In this document: positions 27,301 to 40,600 of the stretch, piece after piece
How positions within the stretch are numbered: the stretch's first letter is position 1
How the letters are laid out: every line of letters begins with the position of its first letter
Source of the DNA: Struthio camelus
Lineage: Eukaryota; Chordata; Aves; Struthioniformes; Struthionidae
Direction: 5' to 3'
DNA: 64,000 nucleotides
Assembly: GCF_040807025.1 (NCBI RefSeq)
Contig: NC_090942.1
Location: forward strand, 202,112,747-202,176,746
Translations under genes and position numbers: made by a program
The notes under the pieces: generated by a model
Told to the model about the DNA's origin: nothing
The model's input: the letters and a program-made list of their open reading frames with translations, nothing else
Databases searched by the model: none

Positions 27301-30300
27301 CCACTTTTACTTTTTTTATGAACATGCACTGGAATAAAAATGATTAAACAAACAACCACCTTTGTTTTAGCTGCTGCAGATGGTGGGACTGAATCTTCGG
27401 CTTTAGTGGATGACAATGGCAGCGAGGAAGATTACAGTTATGAGGAACTCTGCCAAACTAGTCCGAGATACCTGCAGCCCGGAGGGGAACAGCTAGCGAT
27501 TAATGAGGTAAGATCCTGGGTTACAATCTGGTATGGTGAATCTTTGCATTACTAAAGTGATGGAGTGTGTGTTTTCTGCAGGTGTGAGGTTTCATGTTAA
27601 CAAAAAGCATAGCAGCTTTAACTGTCGTGACTGAGAATCCACGAGCCACAGCATCCGGCCTCAAACAGGGCCCAAGAGCAGATAGATGCCGATAGAAGAG
27701 CGTAACAGAACAGTTTCACATCTTGACTAAGACTGATCTGGGAGCTTTAACTAGGTAGCTTAGCTAACGGGCATGGGGTACGACTCTTAATTGTTCTCAG
27801 ACTCATAGATGTATGTACAGATTCCTGAAAATCCAGAATCTTGATTTTATCCTGTAACAGGATTAATCCTGGGGGGTGCAGTGATGCATTTTAATCTTTT
27901 TAGTAGTTTATACATAGCTCATTGTTTATTCTTTGCCCCTCTTAAACTCTTTTTCTTCCTATCTCAGCTGATAAGCGATGGCAGCATTGTCTATGCAGAA
28001 GCGCTCTGGGACCATGTGACTATGGATGACCAAGAACTGGGCTTCAAAGCTGGAGATGTCATTAGAGTCCTAGAAGCTTCCAACAAAGACTGGTGGTGGG
28101 GAAGAAATGAGGACAAGGAAGCCTGGTTTCCAGCTAGCTTTGTCAGGGTTAGTAACTCTGCACTCTTTTGCACCACTGTCACACTAGATTCCTAGCAGAA
28201 TTGAACACATCAATGACTGTGGCGTTAAATTTAAATGAAGGGCCTAATCCTCAACATCTTTGCATCTGAACATCAGTGCTGCAACTCCTCCTGACTTCAC
28301 AGGGGAGAAAGCAGTAGAGAATCAGACGCCAAGATTCATTAGCTCCTCGTGACACCTTTTAATTTCACTTCTTTTTTTGTGTAGTCCTTTTGTAACCAAA
28401 GGGATTTCACAAGAAATGAGGGCAGCAGAATACTCAACCAGGAGCAATCAATGTACACAGAAAGGACAAGGCAGCTTTCATAAGGGGGTAGGGAAAGCTA
28501 TGCCCCATGCAATTCTCTTCTTATACTGCAGGGATTTCTTGGTAAAATAATGTTGAACTTACTATCTCAAATTTCTGTTGGAGTCTGGTTCACAGTGAAC
28601 TCCTTAGTGAGACCGCAGCCAGATTATCGTGACAGTGTAACTGCTGAGGCGTCTAAAATTGAACTGTATTTTATAATTTAACTTAAACTTTAGCTTTTGA
28701 GATCCTAATGGAACTTGGGCTATACCGTATTAAGTACTGCACAAAATTCAAGAGATGGTTCCTGCCTTTACCTCTGTAAGTCTCCGAACAAAATGGGAAT
28801 TCAGACAAAAGTGGAAAAAGGAGGAGCTGTTATCCACATTGTACAGATAGGGACCTAGGGCAGAGGGAAACTATTTAAAAGTGTTTGAGTGACTTGGCCA
28901 CTTTTGCAATTTTTGCCTGTAAGCTGACTTGGACAAAATTGCACATACACACTATTAAGATGAGAAATACAGGTAGGTCTGCAAAAAATACAGGCAACAC
29001 AACATGATATCTCTGAGATGCTGTCAGTAGAAAGCCATATATTTAATCAACTAGACAGAAGACTTTCTTTGAATAGCCAATGAGTACAATGAGATCAATC
29101 TTGTGGAACCCTCTCTGTATGGTGGGAACAGGAACATTTCTCTGACAACTCTTCTCTTAACTGTAAGAAGTTTGCAACAGAATTGTCAACGTTTTGTAAC
29201 TGTTTGTTGCTTTACTCTAGTTTGCCTTGTTTGTTCTGAATGCAGCTGCGAGTTAATCAGGAAGAACTGCCAGAAAACTGTGGTAACATTCAGGATGAAG
29301 AACAAGATGCAGCTATTAGCAAGCATCGTCAGAAAATGGCAGAAAACAAAGATCAGATGAGGACCAATGTCATACAGGAAATTATGAACACAGAACGAGT
29401 CTATATCAAACATCTCAAGGACATCTGTGAGGTATGTGCTTTAACCCGGGGGTGTTCTGCTGCCCTAGTGTGAACAAAACTTCCCATATGAGTTGAGAAC
29501 CAACCGAGTGGTTTCTTTTATCCAAATAATCTCAATTGCACATCTGAGGCTGCCAGTGAGAACCTTCTTGTGCCCTGCTCTGACTCTCCTCTCTGTAGAT
29601 TGCCACAAGGCACCGCTTCCTTTTTAAGAAAACAATCCACTTTTGACATGGGAAAAGTGCTTTGCTTATCTGACCACTTTTTCCATAAACATAAGGGACA
29701 GGAAGTCCAGTTTATTTAGTACTTCTTATCACTTGGTTTTTATAGAAAACTTTCAGTACGTTTAGTAAATTCTATTACAATTCAGAGATGGAACATTTTG
29801 AAAGTAACCTGGAAGGAGAATTTTTCAGCTAGCGATTTTTGCTGGGTGCTTAGTAGCTATGAAGAAATCTTTAAAGGTGTTTTAGAAATACTCTGCTTGT
29901 TTGCACTATCAAATATCAAGACCATAGTGTTTTTCTTCTGCTGTTTGCTCAGTTTTTCTTGGAGGACCACACTTAGGAGCTTCTTAAAACTTTGACTGAA
30001 CTTTGCCTCTTCTGAAGTGGACTGTGATGCAACTGATCTGTATTTGAGATCTATTTGTGATTTGTGATTAATAAAGGCCCCTGGAAGGGTGCTAAGTAAC
30101 CTCCTAAATTATTCTCTCTACCCTCAGTTTGCTGGGCCTCTGTCTGTATTCGTCATGTTGTCATCTTTTAGTCCACCGCTCATCACAAGAGTCTTTAATG
30201 GCAAACAAAGTAGACAAAAGGTGAACTTCTGATATCAGAAGACAAAAGTGTTTTTTTTTTTTAACAGAGCTTTTTAATGGATTTTGAAGGAATAAAAAAG

Positions 30301-33300
30301 GGAAAACAAATTAAAGGACAAAACTTGTTGTTAATTTGCGGGCTATTCCTCAAAAATTAAATGTGAATTTTGTCATTTAGGTGCACTCTTTACTTCGGCT
30401 AGAGTAAGTTTACTTGGATAAGTGAAAGGTCAGGGAGGAGTTTCTACATACAGGTGTGTTACTGTCGTGGTTACCTGGGTTCTAGGACATGACTTTCATA
30501 TTTTACTGAACTGTTAATTCTTAAACTGGTATTAATTTTTAAACTTCTCTAATACATTTCTCCTATAACTCTTATCTTTCTGAAAGCTGACGTGCGTCTG
30601 AGTTTAGTAAAGCAGAGCTAACACACATTTCCAAGTGGAGAAATGGTGTTCCACATTCAACCTGTGGGGCAGAGATGGTCTGCTTTCCTCAGAGTGAACC
30701 AGTAGGGTGCTGCAAACAGGACGTAAGGCTGAAAATACACTGAAGTAAGACTGAGTCAGAAAAGATACTGCAGATGCTAATCCAAATTTGCAAGCTCTGC
30801 ACAAGAATGAATCACTGGGGCGGGTGCAGTCAGGATCATAAAACTGGTATCATACCCAGAAAGAGATTTTAAGTTCAAAAAATTATCTGTAGTCCACATT
30901 TGCAAGAGCTGCACAGATCATTTTCCTTGTTGGCATCCAGTAGTAAACCTGATGGCTGGCTTACATACAGTATAGGTGCTGCACAGCTCTCAAAGCAGAT
31001 GGTTGTGGAGAAGACAGGACTATTCCGAACAGTGCCAGCAATATTCAGAGTTGCTTCCTGGAAAGCCTCACTGGAGAAGCTGCGGGCTTTTTACTGCTAT
31101 CTGCGCCCACAGGGATTTAGGAGAACCTTGCCCGAGAGCCGCCAGACAGAGGAGGCTGGCAGATAATTGCAACGCAGCAGTTAACCTTTGCACCATCCGT
31201 ACCCAGGCGCCACAGCTGCTAAGAGAGTATGAGCACAGCAGAAGTTCCTGGACTTGCAGCTCCTGCACCGTGTCCTACCTCCACCCTCAGCTTCAGCACC
31301 TGGGATCGAGGACTTGCGGCTGCATGTGGCAGCTGCTGCCGAGTACCCAAGCCCATTAGAGCCCCCGATCTTTCCTTCGCCTCATAGCTATGTGAATACT
31401 GATATGATCTAATGTGGATTACTGAACGCAGAACAGAATTTGCCCGAGGGCTTTTTAAAACTGGAGGACTCGGCCAGGTAGCTACTTAAGGTTGGTTGCA
31501 AATGAAGTGAACTGGACCCGTGTGCTGTCCTTTCAAGTACAGAGAAAAAAGTGGAGAAAGTGATCATATTTTTCCGTGCGGTCTTGCCAGTACTATTAAC
31601 TCCTGCCAATGAGATAGCGATTTTACCAAACAGTAGCATACTGAATGTGTTGTAATATGTTTTTGATTCTGCTTCTCTGGCTTAGAGTATGCCCTGCTTA
31701 CATACTATTAAGAAATCACCACTTTAGCCTTGGCAGAAATTGTCTTTTTATTAATTGTTTAGGATTTGTTCTTATTCATATAGAGAAGAACTGTTATGGC
31801 ACAGGTGAGTTAAAAAAAAGCACAGCAGCTAGTAGTGCACATGGGGCCTTAAGCCAGGCCTTCTTCTGGCTTCATAACAGGAAGATGCGAATGAGGTTTA
31901 CATATTCTGCAGATATCTGCGTCACTAACTCATCTGCTGTACTGTGAAGTAGATATTGGATTAGAAAAACTGGTAGTGTAATGCTTGAACATCAACCTGA
32001 AATTCCACTTCCAGTTGTGTGTGCAGGATTGGAAACCGGACACCTGCCCTGAGGTCACAGCATCTAATTCCTGCCAATTGAAATGGGCTTGTTCAGAGTA
32101 GAACCTGTTTTTGTTATCTTCAGACTTGATAAAAAGAGGTTCTCTTATTTCATTTCCAGGGTTATATTCGGCAGTGCCGCAAACATACAGGAATGTTCAC
32201 TGTGGCGCAGTTAAGCACCATTTTTGGGAACATTGAAGATATTTACAAATTCCAAAGGAAGTTCCTGAAAGATCTGGAGAAGCAGTACAACAAAGAGGAA
32301 CCTCATCTAAGTGAAATAGGGTCATGCTTTCTTCAACATGTATGTCACAAGAATTCATTTTATTTATGACATGAACAAAATATGATAAGAAAAAGCTGAG
32401 TCACCACATGAGGAGGAGATTTTACTAATTTATCAAATACTAAACTGAGCATAGATAACATTTTAGAATCCAGAGTGTTTGCAATTTAAAAATTACTTAA
32501 ATACTTTAGATTCCTCCTCATTCCTTAGTAAGAATGTATCTCTGTACATATTAAAGTTTCATTTTAAAATTTGAAGTGATCACAGATGAGCTAGACTGTT
32601 TCCAGGGCTCTCAAATTGTTTGAATAGGCATACAAAAACTGCCTAAAGAAAACAAGGAAAGGAGGTGGTGGGGAAAGGCTCTGTGAGTCCAGGAGAAACG
32701 CTTGCTGAAGCTATAGCCATCAAGGCTTTCTAATTTCTAAGATTCCCCGAAGAAAAGTACTTTTTCAAGTAGTGGGTTTTATTAATCTAACTCAATGGAG
32801 CCTCTATTTCTGTGTTCATACAAAGAAGGTACCTAGTTTTAACAGTTACAAAGTAAATTTCTGTGTAGTTTAACCCTGACTTTTATTCATTTTGGAAACA
32901 ATTTAGGAAATGAATGAATGAATTAATATAACTGCATATAACAGATGTTACAAAAAAATCTGACCGTCTTTATAGACAAATACTTTAAAGCTTTGGCCTT
33001 TTTTTTTTTTTTTTTTGTAGCAAGAAGGCTTTGCTATTTATTCAGAGTATTGTAACAATCATCCCGGTGCCTGCATTGAACTTTCCAAGCTAATGAAACA
33101 GGGCAAATACCGTCACTTCTTTGAGGCCTGTCGCTTGCTTCAGCAGATGATTGACATTGCCATTGATGGTTTTCTTCTCACGCCTGTTCAGAAAATCTGC
33201 AAATACCCTCTGCAGCTTGCAGAATTGCTCAAATATACCACTCAGGAGCACAGGTGAGAGAATTGAAAAGATAAATACTGAACAGCAATAACACGTAATT

Positions 33301-36300
33301 ACTCAAGCTTTCTGACTGAAATAGGCAGCACTGAGCCACGCTGAGTCTTTCGAGATCAGGAACAAATCCCCCGCTGACTGCTATAGACAAGTGTTCCTCT
33401 TGGAGACAGCAAAATATTAACAAGAATAGCATCTGAAGTGTAGCACAGGGGGACAGGCAGGGTGCAAGAGAATGAGGAATAAGTGAAACAGAGAGAAGGG
33501 GAAAGGTGCTGAGGAGCAATTTGTAAATCAGAGTAAAGAATGCCAATGTGTCCAAAGAAATGAAGAGGGAAATACTCAGAAGATAGGCGGAAGCTGCATA
33601 ATCTTGTGGACATAAGAAAAGGTAAAGAGGGTCTTAGAATAAAAACATAATCTGAGTGAGTTTATAATTTTTTTTTAATTTAAAAGTAATGAACACTGCA
33701 GAAAAAAGGTGTTGTAGGAAGAAAGTTTCTTAATTCCAGTAAAAAGATGTAGTTAGAAAACTTTAGAACATAGAGAGAATGCTCAATAAGGGGAGAGAGC
33801 AAGTAACTTAAAATAATTTTATAAGAAAATATTAGCAAACTGTTTTTATTCAGATGCCCAGGTGTTTATACGTTCTTTGTTGCTATTTTCTGATGAAAAA
33901 TCCCTCTAATGATAGGGGCATCCTCCAACAAGGCTCCCAATAACTTCATGACAAATACTTATTGTCCCAAAAAAACACAGAATATTTTGGGATCATCTGA
34001 CAATGACTCAAGTCATGATTCATGTGGATAGTGATCCATATTCAGGATTTACTTTGCTACCACATTCTTGCTTACTCCTCGCCCTGTATAGCCTTTCCCA
34101 GGGATGTTCCTGATATTCAGCTGTCTTGACTTTTTAATTGTCCTGACGTCTCTTCCCCTCCTGTTTTACCCCAGAATTTCCTTAGTACCCTCACAAAGCT
34201 TTGCTATGATGATCCTCATTATCTGTTCCGTGTAGACTTCTTTCTATCATCTGAGTCATTTTGTCAACTCAGTATGAAGATCCCAGCCCTCAAAACTGAA
34301 CCCTCACTAGAACAAAGCGTAATGTTCCCGTTTATCTCTGCCTAAGTTGGGTCTTTACCACTAATTGTAAATAATGAAAATCAGAAGAAATAATAAATCT
34401 GTGTGGAGACCATAACAGAATAGGAAATGTATCCATGAAAAAAGAGCTTCTCAGAAAAGAGACACTATTAATTTAATAATTTTTCCATTGAAGTGACTAA
34501 CACTCTAACTCTTGTTACGCAATTAACCTATATAACGCATAAACTGTTTTCAGATATTAGAAGTTATGTGAGCATTATCAGACCCGAAAACCATCAGCAT
34601 TATTCTGCACATGTGTGAGACACATTGTTACCATAACATTTAAAATCAGAATTTGATTTTGATTCTCAAGACTTTTTGTTAATTTAGGAAATGAATGACT
34701 TTCCACTACATGTAATTTTACAGACAACCCAGAAAGAGCCAAAGCTGACCTGAAATTCAAGTGACTAGTTTTATTATGAAATACTTTTTTGTTTAGTGTC
34801 TGCTAGAAAACTTGGGATGCTAGAAGGTAAAGGGAAAGTCAGTGTTCTCCCATTGCTCCAAATATTTGTTTGCAATAAAGCCCAGACGTTAGATTTTCAG
34901 TTGGCATAAAAATGAATTGCTCCACTGAAGTTGTAGGTTATTAGCCTTTCTAGTATAGCCGTGGGCTGATTCGCTCTTTGAATAAATTAAGATTTTATCT
35001 TTAAACGTCTGCCTTTTTACCTTGTACAATGGCAAGAAAAATGTTCCATTGTGGCCATTGTGACCCCCATGCTCAAAGTCCAAAGGCAGCCTGAAGCAAT
35101 GTTTCACACGCCAAAGTCTGCACTTCTTTATCTTTGAGAAAAGTCCCTGTGGAAACAGCGGGATTTTTGCTAGGGGCAGAGTAGTCTTGCCGGTATGAAC
35201 TGCGGAGGTTCAGACGCGTAGTGCCTCTATTCAGTTCTGCAGCTCACTTGGAAGTCCTGCAGTAGCAAATACTAACATTAACGGCTATTTCACTGCTAGT
35301 CATTTTAGGAAGATTTTTCAGTGAGCTACTAAACCCTGTGGATAAAGTGATAGCAGGGTCTGACCATCTTCCCTCCGTACTGCTTGTTTCCCTCTTTGGT
35401 GGCACAACGTACAGAGAGACCTTCAAGCACACACGTGCTCTCAGGCGCACAGGGCTGCTCACAAACATGCGTGCCCATGCTCACGCAGAGCCTTGGTAAA
35501 GCTCCAGTCAGCTCGTTTTTGTAGCTTTGGAGAGATGGTCTTTTGTTTTGTTTTCATACAATGATTAAAGACATAGCGTGCACTGCCTGCCATGAAGGCC
35601 ACAGGTTACGCAACAAGTGAGGATTTATGTACGCGCCAATAAAGAAAGAAGGAACTGAGATAAGGAAGAGCGAGAATAACAAGTGTTGATATCATGCAGT
35701 CATGCTGTGGGACATCTCCCTGGCATCAGGAGAATCCTGTTATCTCACTTTTTGTATAGAGCGTGGCAGAAAAGAGTTTCCAGAGATATAAATAAGAAGA
35801 GAGTAACACGCAGAGGAGAAGGGAAGTGCGTCCATCAGCAGCAGCAGATGAAAATAGGAACTGAGACAGAAGCAGATAAAAAGGCCACTGAGGCTGACCT
35901 TCCTTACAGGATTTATTTCTAGCTCACACTGTTTTCTATCTCTGGCTCCGTTCCTGAGTCGTTCTGATAAAGGAGGGAAGGCAGCTGCTATGCTGGGACT
36001 CTAAGGCAAGAAATAAGTCTATTTCGTTCCCTCTTCTCAGAGACTCCATTTGAGGAAGGTGAAGGAGAGATGGATGCTTTAGAAAGGGGAACCAAAACCT
36101 GCCTACGAGTAGGGGAGATGCATAAGCATGTGAGGAGCTCAGGGAAAGAGGTAGGGGAAGAGAGCAATGGAAGGAAGGCAGGAGCATGAGGAGCCTTGCA
36201 TTCATCCTGGAGCAGCCGGGAGGAGACTGTCTTGGCTCTCACACACTATGAAAACAAGTCACTCTGTCAGCATCTCCTTTAATTCTCTTTCGTGCTCATG

Positions 36301-37501
36301 TTCTTGGGGCCCTCGTTCACCCTGTTGAGATTGGTTTCCTAATTTTTTCCTCCTGCATAGTGTTCTCTGTTCACATTCATTGACCCAACCATTGGGAAGA
36401 AGAAGGAGAAAGTACAGGTGTTAAGCAAAAAGGGATGACCTTTCCAATAAATTCTCTCTAAAATCTTCCTTATAAACAAATTCCTTTGGTGAAATGTATG
36501 TGTCACTGAGGTCAGTGAGAGTTTTACCATTGCTTTCAGGAGAGCCAGTATTTCAGTTCGTAAATCTACCTCCTCTGCCGCCCTGTGCCGGTTCAGTAAT
36601 TTGCTCCTGACAAAGCGTAGCAATACAGTGGCACTGAACTGTGCAGACTACTGTATGAGCTTCAAGATAGCTGAGCATCAGCTACCTATCTTATTTAAGT
36701 ACTCTGAGAACAGGCATTATTGGGTAGTGCAGACTACTATACTTTAAGCACCATGTGACAGTTAGTAATTGCATCATATCCACTGTGTAAGTGATCTTTG
36801 AAATGTGCCTACGTTTCACAGTGATTATAACGACATTAAAGCTGCATACGAGGCGATGAAGAATGTAGCATGCCTGATCAATGAGCGAAAGCGAAGACTG
36901 GAAAGCATAGACAAGATTGCGCGTTGGCAAGTATCTATAGTGGACTGGGAGGTAAGTGTTGGCCTGTCCCTTTCCTGGGCAAAGGTGCTGGGTACAGTAC
37001 CTCCTGTCCTCTAGAGAAGGTATCTTGCCATGCAGGGAGTTTATGGTGTCCACATTTCAACTGGTCATTGCTCAGTTAAAAGTCCAGTTGCTTCATTTCC
37101 AGTGATTGTGTTACTGATTACCTTGTTTATTACTCAGGAGAGTAGCAGATATTACATGTACACATGTACTTGTGATATCACTGACATGGAGAAAATGACA
37201 AAATGGATTTTTTAATGTTAGAGGTGTAGAATCTTGTTACGATTTTTGGCAGTTTTATTAGAACTTGAATAAGCATCACTGACTTTAATGATTAGTTTCC
37301 TCTTGGTTTATGCAGAGATAAAGAAGAGCAGAATCACACTCGCTGAGTTTATCTGTGCAAGATTATCTCCATTCTAAGACACTTTCAAATCTAATAATAA
37401 AAATATAAGAAAGTTGAATGATGAACATAAGATGAATTAGTAACATGAGAATAGTTAAGCACACAGTGAGGTCCTAAAATATTGTTTACTTACTACAAAT
37501 G

Positions 37502-37536
<35 letters not shown>

Positions 37537-37551
37537 ACATATGTATATATA

Positions 37552-37622
<71 letters not shown>

Positions 37623-40600
37623 GGGTTTTTTTTTTAGGGACCAGATGTGTTAGCCAGAAGCTCAGAACTGATCCACTCGGGAGAACTGACTAAAATTTCA
37701 AAGCAAGGTAAAAGCCAGCAGAGGACTTTCTTCCTTTTTGACCATCAGCTTGTGTTCTGTAAGAAAGACCTGCTGAGAAGGGACATCTTGTATTATAAGG
37801 ATCGTATGGACATGGATGAGATGGAACTTGTGGACACAGAAGATGGCAAAGACAAAGACTTTAACATTACTGTCAAGAATGCTTTTAAGATTATAAACAG
37901 AGCAACAGAAGAGATTCATTTGTTCTGTGCAAAAAAACAGGAGGATAAGAAGAGATGGATGGAGGCATGTGAAAATGAAAGGAGGAGAGTTCAGGAAGAT
38001 AAAGAAATGGGTGAGTTGCAAGGTTTTCCTCTCTCAAAGGCTATAACAACAAATGGGAGTGTTCTTACTTTTCCCATTTTCACACTTAGTGCAGGTGCAT
38101 ACTCTGCCCTCTGGGACTGTTGTCTCTTTCTTACTAGACATGAAGTTCAGCTGTGTAAATGAGGGCTGTTCAGGTGTGTCTTCCTTGTTGTTGTGGGGCA
38201 AAGGCTCAGAGTAGCTGGCTGACATCCCTGACACAAGCGTAACCCACGTGATTCTGCTACATTATGGAGACACTCCATAACTTCATGACATATGACAAGA
38301 TTCACTTCACAAAAAGCAGTTACTAATAAAATTCCATCCAAAATCCTCGCACTGTTGTATGAATCCTTGGCCCAAAACATCTGTTCTTAAGAGACACTTT
38401 ATGATAAAGCCAAGCAGCAATAGTTGTAGGTTTGTACTGACCCTGTTATATAAAGGCATTTCCTGTGCACAGGATACCAGTACGGCAGCATAATGTCATT
38501 AGTTACAGACGCACAACCTAGCGCAACCAGGTGATTTACAGAGAAACAAAGCCCAGACCTTGTGTGAACAGGGAGAAGAAGGCTAGGACCTTGCAAATCC
38601 TAGGGTCGGCTTTAGACCCACAGTCTATGGGACAGTCTAGGGACAGTATTATCTGTGTAAATGTGCTTTTAGAATTGCTACTTAAAATTATTATTTTCAT
38701 AGTTTTGTGCTGGGTATAATAGCTTCCTTTTAATAGGGTCAGTGACAAAAGATCCAGCAAAATTTCACTGGGAAAACACACATTAAAAAACCCAACAGTA
38801 ATAACATAAAACTTTTTGCATTTATAAAACAGTAAGGCAAGTTTGTGTGCATGTGTGTATGTTGACTGCGCAGGAACTTCTCCCTTTTATAACATTACCT
38901 TTATGAGGAAGAGAGCGGCATAATTCATAAGTTACACTCTTCAGGCTTTAGATGACAGCAGGTTAAAATCTGTAGTGCTCTGAAATGGATGACATAACTC
39001 AGAAACTATTAAAATTTAAAGAAGCTCATACGCCATGTTCACTCAAAACATCTGTTCATATGAAATAGGAAGACAGGAATAACCCTTAGGCAGCAACTGC
39101 TGATTTTAGTGGCTTTCTCTTGTTTGGTACTGTTGTAAATATGACAAAAATAAGGCCTCCTCCGAATACATTGTAGATAGTCTACAGGCTGTTATTTTGT
39201 GTCTTGCTGGGCGTTACTAGTTCCTGGCTCTGAAGTTATGTTTCTTTTAGTTCCTAAGGATGAACTTTATGATCAAGCCACCATTTAAAAATGCAAAAAT
39301 AGTAATGGAAATGCTTTCAAATTATACCAATACCTATTCTAAAACCAGTTTTAACTCTTCCCCACTGCAGCAACTGTTGCAATTAACACCAATCATCCTG
39401 TATCCAGAATAAACAGTGAAGCAGCCACACTTAAACTTTCCCCAAAATTTTTAGAAGAAACCTTTCTCCTGTGCCGAACATCTCAGTGAGGCATTATGAG
39501 CCTGTAGGGGCAGCATTGATGGCTTTCCCAAAGTGCTGTGTACAGAGCTTGTTCAGTTTGCGCTCGTGGCGATGGCTGTTGGCTGCGTTTCCCAATTAGC
39601 CTAAACAGAACTCTAAAAAGTGGCTACTGCAAAAGGGTCAGGATAATTGGGAGGTAATAAAGCAGCGCAGAGGATCCAGTGATGAGTGTCCAAACTATCT
39701 CGCTTGTCCTGACAAAGTTACTAGCAGCCTCAGCTCCAGTGAACAATGCAAACAGTAGGTTGGTCATACTGAAGGGCAAGGAGTCTCTGGTTGCACAAAG
39801 TACGGTATTCCTCCTTCTGTCCTATTCCTCCTCTCCCATCTCCACAGCTCCATGGCTCACACCTAACTTCCAGATATTGAATATGCCTTTTTTTTTTTTT
39901 GACCTGGGCTGAGCAAAAGAAGATAAAATGCAATCACTTTCCGTTCCTCATCCTTTCTGAGGAGCTTCCCTGAGCTCTACAAATCTGCACCTACACCTCT
40001 TTCTGCCGTGGTTCCTCTCTGGAGCACTGGGAGAGCACGTTGGGCACCCAGATTCTCTGTGCTGGGATGCTTCTGATATTCACCCTAGTGCCTGCTCATG
40101 GTAGCAGCAGGTCATCTTTGCGAGTGATGCTCCACCAGAAAACCCCAAGCATGAGGAAACGGCAAAGGTGTAGCAGCTACAACCCTAAATGTAATTATTC
40201 TACTGGGACGTCATGAAAATCAGGATGGTTACCCCTTTTGCGATCACCCTCAAAAAGGGCAGCACTTCAGCAGTGGCAGTAGCAGCGGTGATATCAGTGA
40301 GGTTAGTAATAATAGCACTAATCCTTCTTTAGGGCGAGGTCACAAATTTCCGTGGTCTTGGGTGCAAGGATTGCAAGGGAGCGTCCACAGTGCTTTCTGT
40401 TCTTAAGGAACTGTGTGATATAATGAAGAAAATCACAGTATAGTGAGAAGATGTATTTTCTATGTCACATACGCACATGCAGCTTTTTGTGTCTCGGAAT
40501 GCCTGTGTAAAATCCAGCCTTCTGCAAACTATTGCTTTTCAAATGTAACAATTGATTATTCTGGCATCAGTATCTTGAACCAGAGGAAAGGTAATTGAGT

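Noticed and set aside
27340-27370. In-frame ATG upstream of the SPATA13 exon at 27371
   Set aside because: The strong acceptor at 27369-27370 and the matching phase of two upstream exons show that this sequence is intron. The open frame is only ten codons.
37499-37693. ORF translating the TA/TG microsatellite
   Set aside because: The peptide is simple YIYI/VCVC repeat read from intronic DNA before a real splice acceptor.
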